From the NCBI GenBank assembly GCA_036924285.1, contig JAYKYS010000018.1, forward strand, positions 4,712,001-4,776,000: DNA of 64,000 nucleotides, in the 5' to 3' direction. The notes below the pieces were generated by a model that was not told the origin of the DNA, made no database searches, and saw only the letters and a list, made by a program, of their open reading frames with translations. Below, one piece after another: positions 10,142 to 21,256 of the stretch; position 1 is the stretch's first letter, and each line of letters begins with the position of its first letter. Position numbers and translations under genes: made by a program. The stretch is from Asterella californica (lineage: Eukaryota; Streptophyta; Marchantiopsida; Marchantiales; Aytoniaceae).

Positions 10142-11245
10142 CGCAATCCTCAAGGACAGATAGCGTCCTTTCAGAGTAGAGGTGGTAGAGGACGTGGTGG
10201 TGGAAGATTTGGTGCATCTGGAAGGGGATTTTCTCGTGGATCTCAGCACCGAGGAGTTACTCATGGTCTCACTCAAACACGACCTACTGGATCTTATGCA
10301 TCCAATGCAGGATCCAACCAAGCTTCGACTTCAGGTGCTAGGAGCAGTGGAGCTAGCAGTACTACACCTTCAAGGACGATCATCTGTTTTCGATGTGGAT
10401 GTGGTAGTCATATCGCTCGTGATTGTCTTCAACGTTCAACAACGAGCAACATGCGTGGGTTGACAGTTGAAGAGACAATCAATGTTGAAGAATCTGTTGA
10501 GGTGTCTACTGGAGCAGAGGTATGTGCTGGTGAGCATTTGGTAGAACATGGAGATTTTCTGCTGTGGATTGAAGTGAAAATAGAAAACCAACAGTGTTGT
10601 TTGCTTATAGATACTGGAGCATATGTGAATGTCTTGGATGAAAAGCTGGTCAGGACCTTAGGAGTGACTAGAACCAAGATCATGAGCCCGTTGTTGGTAA
10701 GGTTTGTGCAAGGTAGCACAACCGTTACAGAAAAGCTCATGAGTGTTCTTATTACTGTTGGAGGGATAACCAAGAAGCATGAGTTCCTAGTTATGAACTT
10801 GTGTGATATAGTGGAGGGTATCTTGTCATGGTCTTGGTTACAAGAGACCAAGGCAAAGCTAGATGTGCAAGAAGAGAATGTCATAGTCATGGATCGATGG
10901 GGCTTGGATCAACCACATCCTTTGATCATCAAAGAGAGACCCAAGGAGCCAAACCATGCTGCTCGTAGGTTCCAACGAGCCAAGGTGGCATTTCAGATCT
11001 GCACAGCCAGACAGTTTGGAAAGCAGATCAAGTCTGTTGACGAGGCTTGGGTTGCAGTAATGTCTAAACCCAAGGTGGAGACGGATGAGGAAGAACGTGT
11101 TGCTGCTCTTCCCATACATCCTGATATGCAAGCATTGATTGAGAGGTATTCTCACATAATACCAGACCAGTTACCAACAAGACTTCCTCCAAGAAGACCT
11201 TGGATCATGCTATTGATCTGGTTCCTGGGGCTACACCTATTGTAG
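10142..11245 (+). pseudogene. gag zinc knuckle and aspartic protease of gypsy copy 1
   Basis: A CCHC knuckle (CFRCGCGSHIARDC) lies at 10385-10426 and runs in frame into a 264-codon frame from 10451. That frame holds the retropepsin active site LLIDTGA (D-T-G at 10610-10618) and a second core segment, then the linker toward RT. The protease would cut Gag-Pol. The frame ends at 11243-11245 because of a one-base deletion near 11199, seen by comparison with copy 2. The zinc knuckle binds RNA during packaging. The region is otherwise well preserved. Confidence 0.85.
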
Positions 11246-11940
11246 TGTCATCAAGACGCATGTCGTTTGATGAGCTGACAAAGTTGAAGACTCAGTTGAA
11301 AGAGTTGGTAGCTCAGGGTATTTTGTGACCCAGTATATCATCTTATGCTACCCTGGTGTTGCTCGTGGTCAAGAAAGATGGTGATATTCGTATGTGTGCA
11401 GACTATCGTGCACTCAATAAGATTATTGTCAAGAACAAGTATCCTCTTTCTCTCATGGATGAAACCACCGATCGATTGATCACAGGAAGGTACTTTACCA
11501 AGTTGGATCTTCGTTCTGGATATCATCAAATCTGGATCAAAGAAGAAGATGAAGAAAAGACGGCTGTAAGGACGAGATATGGCTTGTTTGAGTATACAAT
11601 GTTGCCGTTCGGATTATCCAATGCACCTGATACTTTTTGCAAGCTGATGAACGAGATCTTCAGAGATCTCTTGGATGAGAATGTTATCGTGTACTTAGAC
11701 GATATCATCATCTTCTCATCCACTTGAGATCGTCATCTAGCAGATGTTGAAATAGTGTTTAAGCGCCTGGAAAAACATCAACTCTATCTCAAGAAGAGCA
11801 AGTGTTCTTTTGGACAAGAGAGTGTGATGTTTTTAGGATGTTTGATTGATGTGCAAGATATTCATCCTAACAGGGTTAAGATTCGAGCCATTGTTGAATG
11901 AAAGAGACGTGAGAGCGTTCATGAGCTCAGATCTTTTTTT
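11246..11940 (+). pseudogene. reverse transcriptase of gypsy copy 1 (broken)
   Basis: The main open stretch (11356-11727) contains the usual Ty3/gypsy RT blocks: [44 protein letters not shown] and the catalytic YLDD at 11692-11703, followed by IIIFS. Upstream, a TGA at 11326-11328 replaces a CGA present in copy 2. Downstream, TGAs at 11725-11727 and 11899-11901 replace TGG codons. RT would copy element RNA into cDNA in the cytoplasmic particle. The catalytic residues remain but the chain cannot be made in full. Confidence 0.9.
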
Positions 11941-12455
11941 GGGTTAGTCACATACTTTCGGCGCTTTGTTTATCAATTTGCGCATAAAGCCGCACCTTTG
12001 TTTGGCTTATTGCGCAAAGCTTCCAAGGTTATTTGGAACCCAGCAGTTGAAAGAGGGTTTCAAGGGTTGAAACAAGCACTAAAGAGATGTCTGTGCTAGC
12101 TCTTCCAAACATGAGAGACCCTTTCGAGGTTCACACAGATGCTTCTCAATGGGCCATTAGAGGAGTGTTGATGCAAAGAAAGCACCCAGTGGCTTACGAA
12201 AATCATAAGTTTTCAGAAATTGAGGCAAAATGATCTGCTCATGAACAAGAGATGTTTGCAGTTGTTCATTGTCTGAAACGTTGAGAGCATTATTTGTTGC
12301 CAAGCAAAGTTACTGTTGTAACAGACTGTGAGGATAATACATACTTTCAGAGTAAATCTCGTTTGTCACGTAAACAACAAAGGTGGCAAGTGGAGCTTGC
12401 ACGTTTTGATATCGAATGACGATATCAAAAGGAGAAGGAAAATATTCCAGCAGAT
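11941..12455 (+). pseudogene. RNase H region of gypsy copy 1 (broken)
   Basis: Past the RT thumb, translation in shifting frames gives an RNase H of the retroelement type. It includes FEVHTDASQWAI (first catalytic Asp, about 12130), EQEMFAVVHCLKR (about 12245) and VTDCEDN (about 12320). The stretch RKQQRWQVELARFDIE leads to the start of the integrase linker. There are several stops and at least one frame change. This whole block is missing from copy 2. Confidence 0.75.
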
Positions 12456-13964
12456 GTGCTAATCAGACGTGTCCAAGCATTAACAACTCAGGACACGAGT
12501 GAGGAGCTCTTGGATCGAATCAGACAAGCATTGCCAGATGATCCTCAAGCTCAACATTGGACCAGCCAACAAGAGAGAGATCCATTGGTACGTAATCTCT
12601 CATTCCGTAATGACCTTTGGTTTTATAAGCAAACCAAAGTGTATGTTCCAGCCAGATCACTAAGGACACTAGTCATGCAAGAATGTCATGATTGTGAACT
12701 AGCTGGATATGGAGGACAGAATAGAACGCTGCAACGAATTAAAGAGCATTTCTATTGATCGTCCATGTTGGAGGATGTAGTCAAGTACGTGCAGACTTGC
12801 TTGACATGTCAGCAACAACGAACGGAGCGAAGGAGACCTGCAGGGTTGTTGAGACCTTTGTCAATACTTGATGGGCCTTGAGAGAGCATAAGTATGGACT
12901 TATGTATCGGTTTACCTGAGTCATGAGGTTTCGACGCTTTGCTAGTTGTCATCGGTCGTTTCAGCAAACAAGCTCACCTCATCCCTTGTAGGGAAGCAGT
13001 GACATCAAAAGGTACCGCTGAGCTGTTCATTCGATATGTTTATAAGTATCATGGGATGCCTAAAGATATAGTTTCAGACTTGGATAGGAGGTTTGTGGCT
13101 GAATTTTGGAAAGGTTTGTTTCGAAGACTCGCAACTACCTTCAAGTTCAGTTCCTCTTATCATCCTGAAACTGATGGTCAGACGGAAAGGACGATCTAGA
13201 TAGTAGAGCAAGGGTTGAGAAACTATATCATGCGAGATCAGAGTGATTGGAGTGAGTATTTGGACTTAGTGGAGTTTGCATATAACAACACCAAGCATTC
13301 GAGCACGGGATTTAAACCATTTGAAGTGGTTTATAGGAGTTCTCATGCACCTTGGACTCCTATAACTCTAGCTACCAAGGGGCATGAAAACGCAGGAAGG
13401 TAGAATCAAGATCCTCCAGATCTAGAGACTTTCATACGCGTTCAGGGTACTGTGTTTCAAGAGGCGAAGAAACACATGGAGAAGGCACAACAACGGTATG
13501 CCAAGTATGCAAACCGTGGTAGACAAGACGTACAGTTCGAAGAAGGGCAGAGAGTTTGGTTACGGATCAAGAATTTCAGAATCTCAGCAGGGGTGGACTT
13601 AGTCAAGAAACTTCTTCCAAAGTGGACAGGACCGTTCCTGATTGAGAAGAAGTTAGGTCCTGTGACCTATAAGTTACATTTTCCAGCTAGTATGAAGCAT
13701 TATCAGCTCATCATTCATGTTTCTAACTTGAAAATGTTTTGTGAAGAACTAGAATCGTTGGCAGGAAGATATCAAAAATGGCACCCAGTGTTAAAAGCAT
13801 TATCAAGAGCTGACGATCTTGAGTTGATTGAGATAGTAGATCATCGAGCATCACCAAATCCAGATGGAGCTGGAGAACCCGTTACTCAATACTTATGTCG
13901 TTGGACAGGTAGAGTTTCGGGATTGGTAAGTGAAGCTTGGGAGTTCCTGGATCTAGCACTGTAA
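12456..13964 (+). pseudogene. integrase with chromodomain of gypsy copy 1 (broken)
   Basis: 12456-12758 holds the linker and the start of the HHCC zinc-binding domain (HDCELAGYGGQNRT). Its two cysteines follow in VQTCLTCQQQ (about 12790-12815). The DDE core includes the SMDLC segment near 12893, DIVSDLDRRF and YHPETDGQTER (12939-13199). 13215-13403 is the core's C-terminal part. 13452-13964 carries the GPF/Y-type domain (KWTGPFLIEKKLGPVTYKL) and a chromodomain-like tail (VTQYLCRWTG...EAWEF), which is why I call it a chromovirus. Stops at 12756, 12879 and 13197 replace TGG or CAG codons of copy 2; the one at 12924 replaces GGA. Integrase joins cDNA to the chromosome; the chromodomain may direct it to marked chromatin. 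Confidence 0.9.
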
Positions 13965-14432
13965 AAGTTCCAGGAACCACTACGTAGATATTTTGTGAGA
14001 CGATAATCCACAGTGGTCTCTTCTAACTAAGCGGTGGATTGAATCGAGTCAGAAGAGTCATGCAAAAGGACCCTTCAAGGACATTAGAATCGAGTAGATC
14101 TGATCAATCTGCTCGTCTAAAGGTGGAATTGTGGTCTGCTGACTTCTTCTGGCTGTCGGATGTCAATCAGGTTTAGGCTGACGCTACTATGGTGTATCAT
14201 AGTAAGGAGGTGGATTAAAAAAAACTGACGAGTTCACCACCTGGAAGCTAGGGTTCTGTCTCATCCGAAAGCTTCAACGGATGCTCAGTAATGGAGCATA
14301 GCTCTGAGAAGGGGCTTAACCTTACCTTGGATGGGGTAGTGTTTCTCTGGATTTGAGAAAATATTATTCCTAACGTGGTATTGTAGATACCGCAATTCAA
14401 TGGAAGAACTGCTTTTTGTTGGTTGGGGCGAT

Positions 14433-15402
14433 TGTAACGCCGTTTACTTAATTTAACCGGATTTGGCATAGGCAGTGATTATAAAGCACGTGGCGGCTAC
14501 AAGGAGAAAAAGCAAAGGCTTGAGAAGACTCCGAGTGCTTAATGGGTCGCGAATCCTAAACCGGCCCATTGTAGCTTTTCACCTTTACACTGTACGCGTA
14601 AACCATAGAGCAGGACTAGGAAAACAAGAGACTACACAAAGAGTTGATAGCAGAGAGGTGCAAGTTGAAATTTTGCTGGGACTATGCTGAGTGCAGGCTG
14701 TGAGTAAATAGTTGCAAACTAAGACTACCAAGGAGAATCTAGTAGCGATTAGACTGTAATTTGAGATTGAATCTGTTGAATGGAAAATCAGAGCGTTTAG
14801 AGTGAAGAATAGCTTTCTGGAGAAATTCTAGTTCTAGAGTGAAATTCTCCTAGGAGAGTTGCAGAGCAGTGAAGAATTATCGGTCCAAGAGCTCTTAGTG
14901 ATCTTGTCAGCAATTGAACGTCATGTAATGTATATGAGCCCTTGATTTTCTCTATTCTATGATAAGAAAGCTTGGATTGTGTGCCAAAGCTGGATTAGAC
15001 GCACCTGATGTGGTGTTGACTTTCTTTCGGTGTAATTACTTTGCCTTCCTACTTCTTAGCATCCACTAGGCTTCCTAGTCCTTGCTGTTATTCTTCAGGG
15101 ATTATTGCGTTCCGACTTGATCACCAGTAGCGGAAGCGCTGTCCAAATTTTATCCAACCCAGACCCAGAATAACTTCCACTGTGTTCTGAAACCTGAGAT
15201 TAGTACTAGAGACTTGCAAAACACTAGTTGGTTATCCTAAAACCGTCCTACGGTTATCAAATCCTTGGTGCTTATTAGCGGAAAGTTTAACGAACTGCTG
15301 GAGACACAATAAAGTATACAGGTCTTCAGGGAAGTTCACGTTCGACGACTCATTGGTTAGAGATGGACGACTCGACTCCATGATCTGTGATCGAACGTTA
15401 CA
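14433..15402 (+). repeat. 3' LTR of gypsy copy 1
   Basis: 970 bp, tgtaacgccg to cgttaca, preceded by a G-rich ggttggggcgat stretch at the place of a polypurine tract. It retains the TG start lost in the 5' LTR. Between pol and this LTR (13965-14432) lies noncoding sequence shared with copy 2. Confidence 0.92.
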
Positions 15403-18139
15403 TGTAGTGAAGAAGTACGGTACGAGGTTTTCGCCATTGCCCCGGAACTCCGTATCAGTACAATCTTGAGTCCCAGTTTAGCGTGTAAATACGTGACTCA
15501 TGCCAAGTTCTAAGATCCTACCGCACCACGTCCCAAGGACTACATTTCGCTATCGGATCCTTTCGTTCCCTTCCGAACATATCCGTGAGGTACCGGAGTC
15601 CTAAGTATATTCGTGGTAGCTATGTACGTGAATATTTAGCACTGCTTGAGAAGTTATTCGTATTTTGAATTTAATAAATATTTTTTTGTAAATTTAATAA
15701 AAAAATTATCACATTTCGCATTATCATTCACATCTATCCAGATCACCAAGTCTAAACCTATAACTTCAATCTTTGTGGACAAATTCATATGAGATAACAA
15801 AATTAATATTTCAAGTTTATGGATAAAGACCTTTCCCCGAATAGTTAGCTGAAAACTAAAGTTCCGTAAATGACTTCGCTAGAAGTACCAAAGCGAATAT
15901 TCTTCTCCAAGAGGAGGAAAATAGAACCGCAACACCTCCATCTTGAGTTAGTTGCTAACCGCAGCTTGATATTTCGACTATGTGTGTTATCCCCGTTAGA
16001 TCGTTCTACCACCAGCACAGGAAATGAATTCCTATCCGTGAATATTTGGTCACACCCGTCATAGCTGAAGTTGCTATTAGGGTTAGTTAGCACTCAAACC
16101 CTTTCCCATAACGAGATTTACCGGGCTCGGATGAGAGTAAGTCTAAACCGGGATTGCAGAACGTATGTATTGACTCGATTCATTTCTTTTCAACGACGTT
16201 CATGAGATTTCTTTTATAAGCAGTGACTAGAATACATACGTCCAGTGACTAGAACTTTTACAAGCTTTTGGACCTTTACAGAACTCCCATAACTCCAGAC
16301 CTCTTATTTTTTTGTCACGAAAGAAGCGGGTTTGGCCCGCGACGCTATATTTTAGGCTTTTTTTTCGTGGGGGTTTTTGCTGCGGGAAGCGGTTGATTCG
16401 ACTTCCACGTCCCCGCATAAACCGAAGATCCGTGTCTTAAGTGGTTTAACTCATCGTCATCTAAGAAAAAAATCGTGAATTCAATCTTTTATGGGTAAGA
16501 TTGGAAGTGAATGCTGTTGCAAACTGTTAATGAAGCTTCTGATCGAGTCTCGCTTCGGTGGACTCACATGGACAGTCCGCGAAGACCCCAAGAAACAGAT
16601 AGTAACATTTACCATAACTCCAGAGTCCAGACCTGTAAAAAGTTCTACAAGAGTTATGGTTCTGTAAAAGCAGAGTGAGTGGCACTATTCCCCGGAGATG
16701 TCTATACACCAAGAGAGTGATGTATACATTCCGGGGATAGGTATTATTCCCGATCCTAGGTATCCCTATAAAACACGAAACCTCTCAGGTATTCTTGACA
16801 TGAAATAAACCATAACCCACCACGGCAAACACCAGACTAGAGCTAGAACCACCCGTAGAATGTTCTTTAAACCCAGAAGACACCGTACCAAAGTGAAAGG
16901 TATTGTTCTTTCGCAAAACTGTCTGATTTGTGTGAGAGAACGGGATCCCTTCATCGTCTACACCTTAGTATATACAACAACAAACGTCATAAGTTCACAA
17001 TATATCAGTCAGTGGAATTTGTTGTCGCCAGGAGATGCTTTTTAGGCGAAATTATCTCCTTTGTTTCGAAGTAGGATCTACACATTACTATCTAGAAACA
17101 ACAAGCATCGTAAGTTATGTCGAGAATGGCAGATATGCTCGTAAGCATCGTAAGTTAGTGGAGACCATAGGATTTTCTTTTGGCACGGGGTATCTTCCAC
17201 ATAGGCATCAAATAAATGTCAAATGTACTCAAACAAAAGTCTATCTAAGACTGACAGAACGCAAGGCACAAAGGCCTCTTAAATTCATGTAACATGAAGT
17301 TCATCCAAAAATCACCTATCAATGGCTGTGATGTTTGCAGAGCAGAGATCAGTTAGATGATCTTATAGTTCTATACGGATACTTGCGGCTCTTCACATCT
17401 GTCTCAGGCTTTACTGGGCTTTACTTGACTGCAAGTACGGTTAGCGTCTGCAAGTCCAACAAGATAGTTGCGACTTGCAATCTGATATTCGACTAAGCAT
17501 GTTCTCCACGTGAGATTTGTTGCCTAGATCTTTGACCAAGCTTCTGGAGGCGCTTTGGGACAGATGCTTGGGCAAGAAAATGTCACATCCACGTTCCCAT
17601 TCAGGAACACGTGGTTAACCAGCTCTTGGATCCTCGACTGCGTAGTGGATTTAGTAAGTTCGGGGTCCGCCAACTGAAGGCATAGCTAGATCTGATGTTT
17701 CGGCACAGCAGCCATCGCAGAAATACATTTTTTGCTTGAGAAAGATCTTACTTTTCAAGTCAAAGCTCTAAAAAATCGATTTGCTCTGATGGCAGATGCA
17801 ACGTGGAGCAAAACGACTTCTAAATCACCCAACTTTACACCTTCTTGAGACCTCTACCTTGCCAATGATCACGCTGGTTTTCCAGAGTTCTCTAGAACCA
17901 AATATCACTTGGCAAGGTCCAGAGAACTCATTGGTCTCTGACAGACACCGCTGCTTCCCTCTATTCAGTAACTCGACTCGGGCGAGTGTCTACTCATTTA
18001 TCATTTCTTCCTCGATATGACCGCAGTTTCTTCAGGACGACGGGTAACGATCAAAGCGGCCACCAGAAATGTCACTCAGACTTTGTGAGTCATATTTATC
18101 ATACATACTTGGCTTCTATGACGAATCAATCGACATCAT
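15403..18139. other. no supported gene
   Basis: Starts with the TGTA repeat and the right flank of the older MITE. Only short overlapping open frames occur, without recognisable domains. A poly-T and poly-A rich spot lies near 15680-15715 and a T-run near 16350. Nothing else stands out. Confidence 0.5.
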
Positions 18140-18175
18140 GAAAACTACCATTATTAAGCTTAAATGGTAGTTTTC
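18140..18175. repeat. 12-bp perfect inverted repeat (hairpin)
   Basis: gaaaactaccat (18140-18151) pairs with atggtagttttc (18164-18175) around a 12-base loop containing aagctt. Function unknown. Confidence 0.85.
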
Positions 18176-18222
18176 AAGACAGTCAACTGCATATTAGCGA
18201 ATTATCTGCCCACAATGTAAGG

Positions 18223-18394
18223 ACTTAAACCGGATGATACCTGTTCATCATCTTTTCTTAATAGCTCGCGCAGTATCTAAAGCAATGTGATCTGGGTGAT
18301 ACAGAAGCACTTAAACCGGATAATACCTGTTCATCATCTTCTCTTAATAGCCCGCGCAGTATCTAAAGCAATGTGGTCTGGGTGATACAGAAGC
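18223..18394. repeat. 86-bp tandem duplication (2 copies)
   Basis: Units 18223-18308 and 18309-18394 start acttaaaccggat.atacct and end gggtgatacagaagc. About four differences are visible, all transitions (g/a, t/c, t/c, a/g). It lies about 490 bp downstream of the stop of the first F-box gene. Confidence 0.95.
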
Positions 18395-18881
18395 TACGAT
18401 CCAAATGACCATCACCTGTCAACTATCTATCACATCTACGAGTCGTTGCTACGTACTTCTAAACTTTGGTGTCGAAGCCTTCTTATTTTCTGTTTCTCTT
18501 TTTCTATTCATTCGAGTAAAGAAGCGGACTAAATCCCCAACAATCATATATAAACTAATGGTGTTGTTACCGGGCTGTCTGCCACTATAGGGGCGAACTC
18601 TAATATTTTCGATAGGGGTACCGTACCAGTTACGCGAACTGCACCCAGTTGGATGCTGTCAACTTCAAAGTTTGGACAGGAGGGCCGTAGTTATGGCCCC
18701 ATCTCTCTTAGTGCAAAGAGGCAAACAGACTGCCAGCGAAAGAAAGGAATCTGGAATCAGGTGAGTCAAGCAGCCACATGCCTTGGCTTAACTTGCCGTT
18801 GACTTCTCAGCACCGTTCTCACACTAACCAGACTGCTGGAGATGACTAGAGGATAATCAGTCTGTTAGAGGCACCACACTT

Positions 18882-20168
18882 TTAAACTCGAAGACGCAAT
18901 GAAGGCTGGAATGAATAGAATCCCAAAGGGAATTTGGTCCAGCCATGCCAGCTATCATGACGTTTGTCGACTTCATAATCTGGCAGCCAGTAACAGGAGC
19001 TGTTTGAATGGTTGAAAAGCAGCACTCTCCAGCCCTTGTCCTCCCCCTGGCGATAAAATCCTACTTCATGGATCATGTCTCCACTTCCAACATGACCGCA
19101 TCTGTGGAAACCCGAGACGAACTTGGTAGATAAAGGCTCGCTCAAGTGTTCAGTGAGTGATGTCAGGTCTTCCAGAACGAGAAGCCACACTGCATCATCA
19201 TGGCTCCACTCTTGGAGCTTGTAAAATGTGTTGCACCCGAGGGGCGTCCTTGCCGGTTCTCTCACAACGAGAAGGATGCTCTGCTGATGCTCTAACAGCT
19301 CAAGAAATGGCCCGAAATACCTTGGAATCCAGAACTGCCGCCACACCTTCGCCTCCAAGTCGTACTTAAGAACCCTGTAATGGTTCAGTTCCCTGCCCTC
19401 TCCCCTGATCAGACAGTAGAGATACCCATTACAGCAGATGCTTCTTCCTGCAAAAGCAGTGCCTGTACCTTCAATCGGAAGCCGGGCACCTTTGCTCCAA
19501 GCGAAAGTACGAGAATCGTAAACAAGAGTTGTCCACAGTGAACCAGGGTACAAGCCAACAACGACGACGTTAAAGTTCACATCGTGCAGACTATACACGA
19601 TTCCCATAAGCAACCTCCTTCCTGAAACAACGTCCTGGTGTAGTCTTCCTCTTCTGATCCATGGAGGAGCTGGCATATGATTATTCCGCGAGGTCTTCCG
19701 GGGCAACTTCAGTTCTCTCCAGCGCTTCGTGGCTGGGTTGCACAAGAAGTACTGGCCAAAAGTAAGTGTATCGAACAGCAGAAGTCCTCCCCCACATGCT
19801 GCCAATGAAAGAGATTCACAAAGCGAAGGCGAGCTCGCGTATACCTTCGTCTGCAGAAAGGACACAGAATGTCTGCACCAGGCATTCTGCACAGAGTTGT
19901 ATACTGTGAACGTTCCATCCCAGGAATTGAAGTAGACAGGCACACACTTCGGAGCATACTGGTGACGGTCACAAAAACCCACAGAAGTGATAACATTATT
20001 CCACTTCTTGCAAACAAGTCGGAAGGAGATGAGGCTCGGAAACGGTAGCCGTGCAAGCACTTCAACAATCAGATCCTCATGTAAAGACTGCCACAAAGAC
20101 ATCTCCTGAACTTCGCGCGGTACATCCTCGAGAACGTTGTTGGTGCACGGCGTCAAAGACGTAAACAT
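18882..20168 (-). CDS. F-box protein, LCR/FBX6-like (first of two)
   Basis: A 428-residue uninterrupted frame from the first ATG at 20168. Residues ~29-62 form an F-box (LHEDLIVEVLARLPFPSLISFRLVCKKWNNVI), the part that binds SKP1 in an SCF ubiquitin ligase. The rest looks like a kelch/galactose-oxidase-type substrate-binding region, with GGGLLLFD at ~126-133 and CNPATKRW at 143-150. A later repeat-like segment is VYDSRTFAWSKGARLP, and the end is FYSFQPSLRLRV. Length and layout match plant F-box proteins of the At1g27340/At5g15710 kind (about 440-470 residues), recalled, not searched. Substrate unknown. It is intronless. The neighbour at 21257-22600 on the same strand is a diverged paralogue. 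Confidence 0.85.
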   Translation of the reverse strand: MFTSLTPCTNNVLEDVPREVQEMSLWQSLHEDLIVEVLARLPFPSLISFRLVCKKWNNVITSVGFCDRHQYAPKCVPVYFNSWDGTFTVYNSVQNAWCRHSVSFLQTKVYASSPSLCESLSLAACGGGLLLFDTLTFGQYFLCNPATKRWRELKLPRKTSRNNHMPAPPWIRRGRLHQDVVSGRRLLMGIVYSLHDVNFNVVVVGLYPGSLWTTLVYDSRTFAWSKGARLPIEGTGTAFAGRSICCNGYLYCLIRGEGRELNHYRVLKYDLEAKVWRQFWIPRYFGPFLELLEHQQSILLVVREPARTPLGCNTFYKLQEWSHDDAVWLLVLEDLTSLTEHLSEPLSTKFVSGFHRCGHVGSGDMIHEVGFYRQGEDKGWRVLLFNHSNSSCYWLPDYEVDKRHDSWHGWTKFPLGFYSFQPSLRLRV

Positions 20169-21256
20169 TTCGTAGTTCTGACGTCAGGTATGAATCCCAA
20201 ATTATATCGAACTCATCCCAACCGTTAACGTGCGACTCTTCACTTGCTTAAAAGTTTCCCGGAAATCAGAACGAACAAAGCAACGCATATATCTTACCAC
20301 CTCTTCAACGGAGGCATGCCTGTGGACCAGCTGTGGATCGTCTAGCAAGTCTACTGCTGCAAACACGAGCCGTGGAAGAGCCGTGCGTTGAGACAGTCCA
20401 AATTCTAGGCTGGCGAAAGTCAAAGCGAAGGGTGCCAAGAAGAGGAGCCAGGAAAGTCAAGGAGAAGTGAAACACCAACTCCGCAGAAGGCTCTTCTCTG
20501 AGACTCATGACACCGGAGTTTGGGATGTAATTCAACGACCAACACAACTCCCCAGCTATGGAGCTAAAACGAAAGAAATTATTCCATACTTTCCGACCTA
20601 AGAGACGCAAAGATCATGGGACCACTGCTACAAGGTCGCAGGCTTCGACATACAACTAGTAAATGCAGTTGCATGGAGCGCTGACGTGATACAGACACTT
20701 TTTTCAAGGCAAGTTTTTACGCAAATGACGTCTGGAACCCGCAAGCAGATCCTCCCTTACTGAATACACTGCTTCTACCAAGCCGGTCAGGACAGACAAA
20801 ACGGTACAATAAACTCCTCACCAATTCTGCTCTCGAGAGATGGATAAGGGTCGAGTTCGCAATTCCTGGGCAACAGAAGAAGACCAGTAAAAACAGAACA
20901 AACCAACTGCAGCCTATGTTTGATTCCCGAGAATCCCCGCCAATGTTAATTTGGAATCAAATCAAACATTTCGCATCACAGATTGCACAGATCGCAGAAA
21001 CACTTGAAACCATCACACATATTCGTTCATGAGAAACCATCACATACATCCTGGGTAGGAGGCGAGTACAAAGGGAAGACACAAAATTCGTCAGTTATGC
21101 TGACTCGGAAACAAGCTGTGATCCGTACAATTCAATGAAGTGCTTTTATAATGTGAACAGAACAGCTAGTCACATGCGGATTCAAGTCTTTTTCTAATTT
21201 CTATTATGTAAACCTTGCTGGTGAAGGAAAATTGTACCATTTAGATATCTGTTAAT
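20169..21256. other. spacer between the F-box genes
   Basis: This is the upstream region of the first F-box gene and the downstream region of the second. Minus-strand frames at 20610-20305 and 20438-20202 would precede the 20168 ATG. They have no domain and may be upstream frames in a long 5' leader. No TATA box or poly(A) signal could be assigned with confidence. Confidence 0.4.

Larger units (their letters stand above)
8241..15402 (+). mobile_element. Ty3/gypsy chromovirus copy 1, complete but dead
   Basis: A 7.16-kb element with two LTRs, an initiator-Met primer site and gag, protease, RT, RNase H, integrase and chromodomain regions in Ty3/gypsy order. The direct repeat TGTA flanks it (8237-8240 and 15403-15406). 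The two LTRs differ at roughly 17 of the first ~275 positions compared, so the insertion is old. Many stops and frameshifts break the polyprotein. It sits exactly at the junction between an older MITE and that MITE's target duplication. A second, younger member lies inverted at 51688-58126. Confidence 0.93.
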
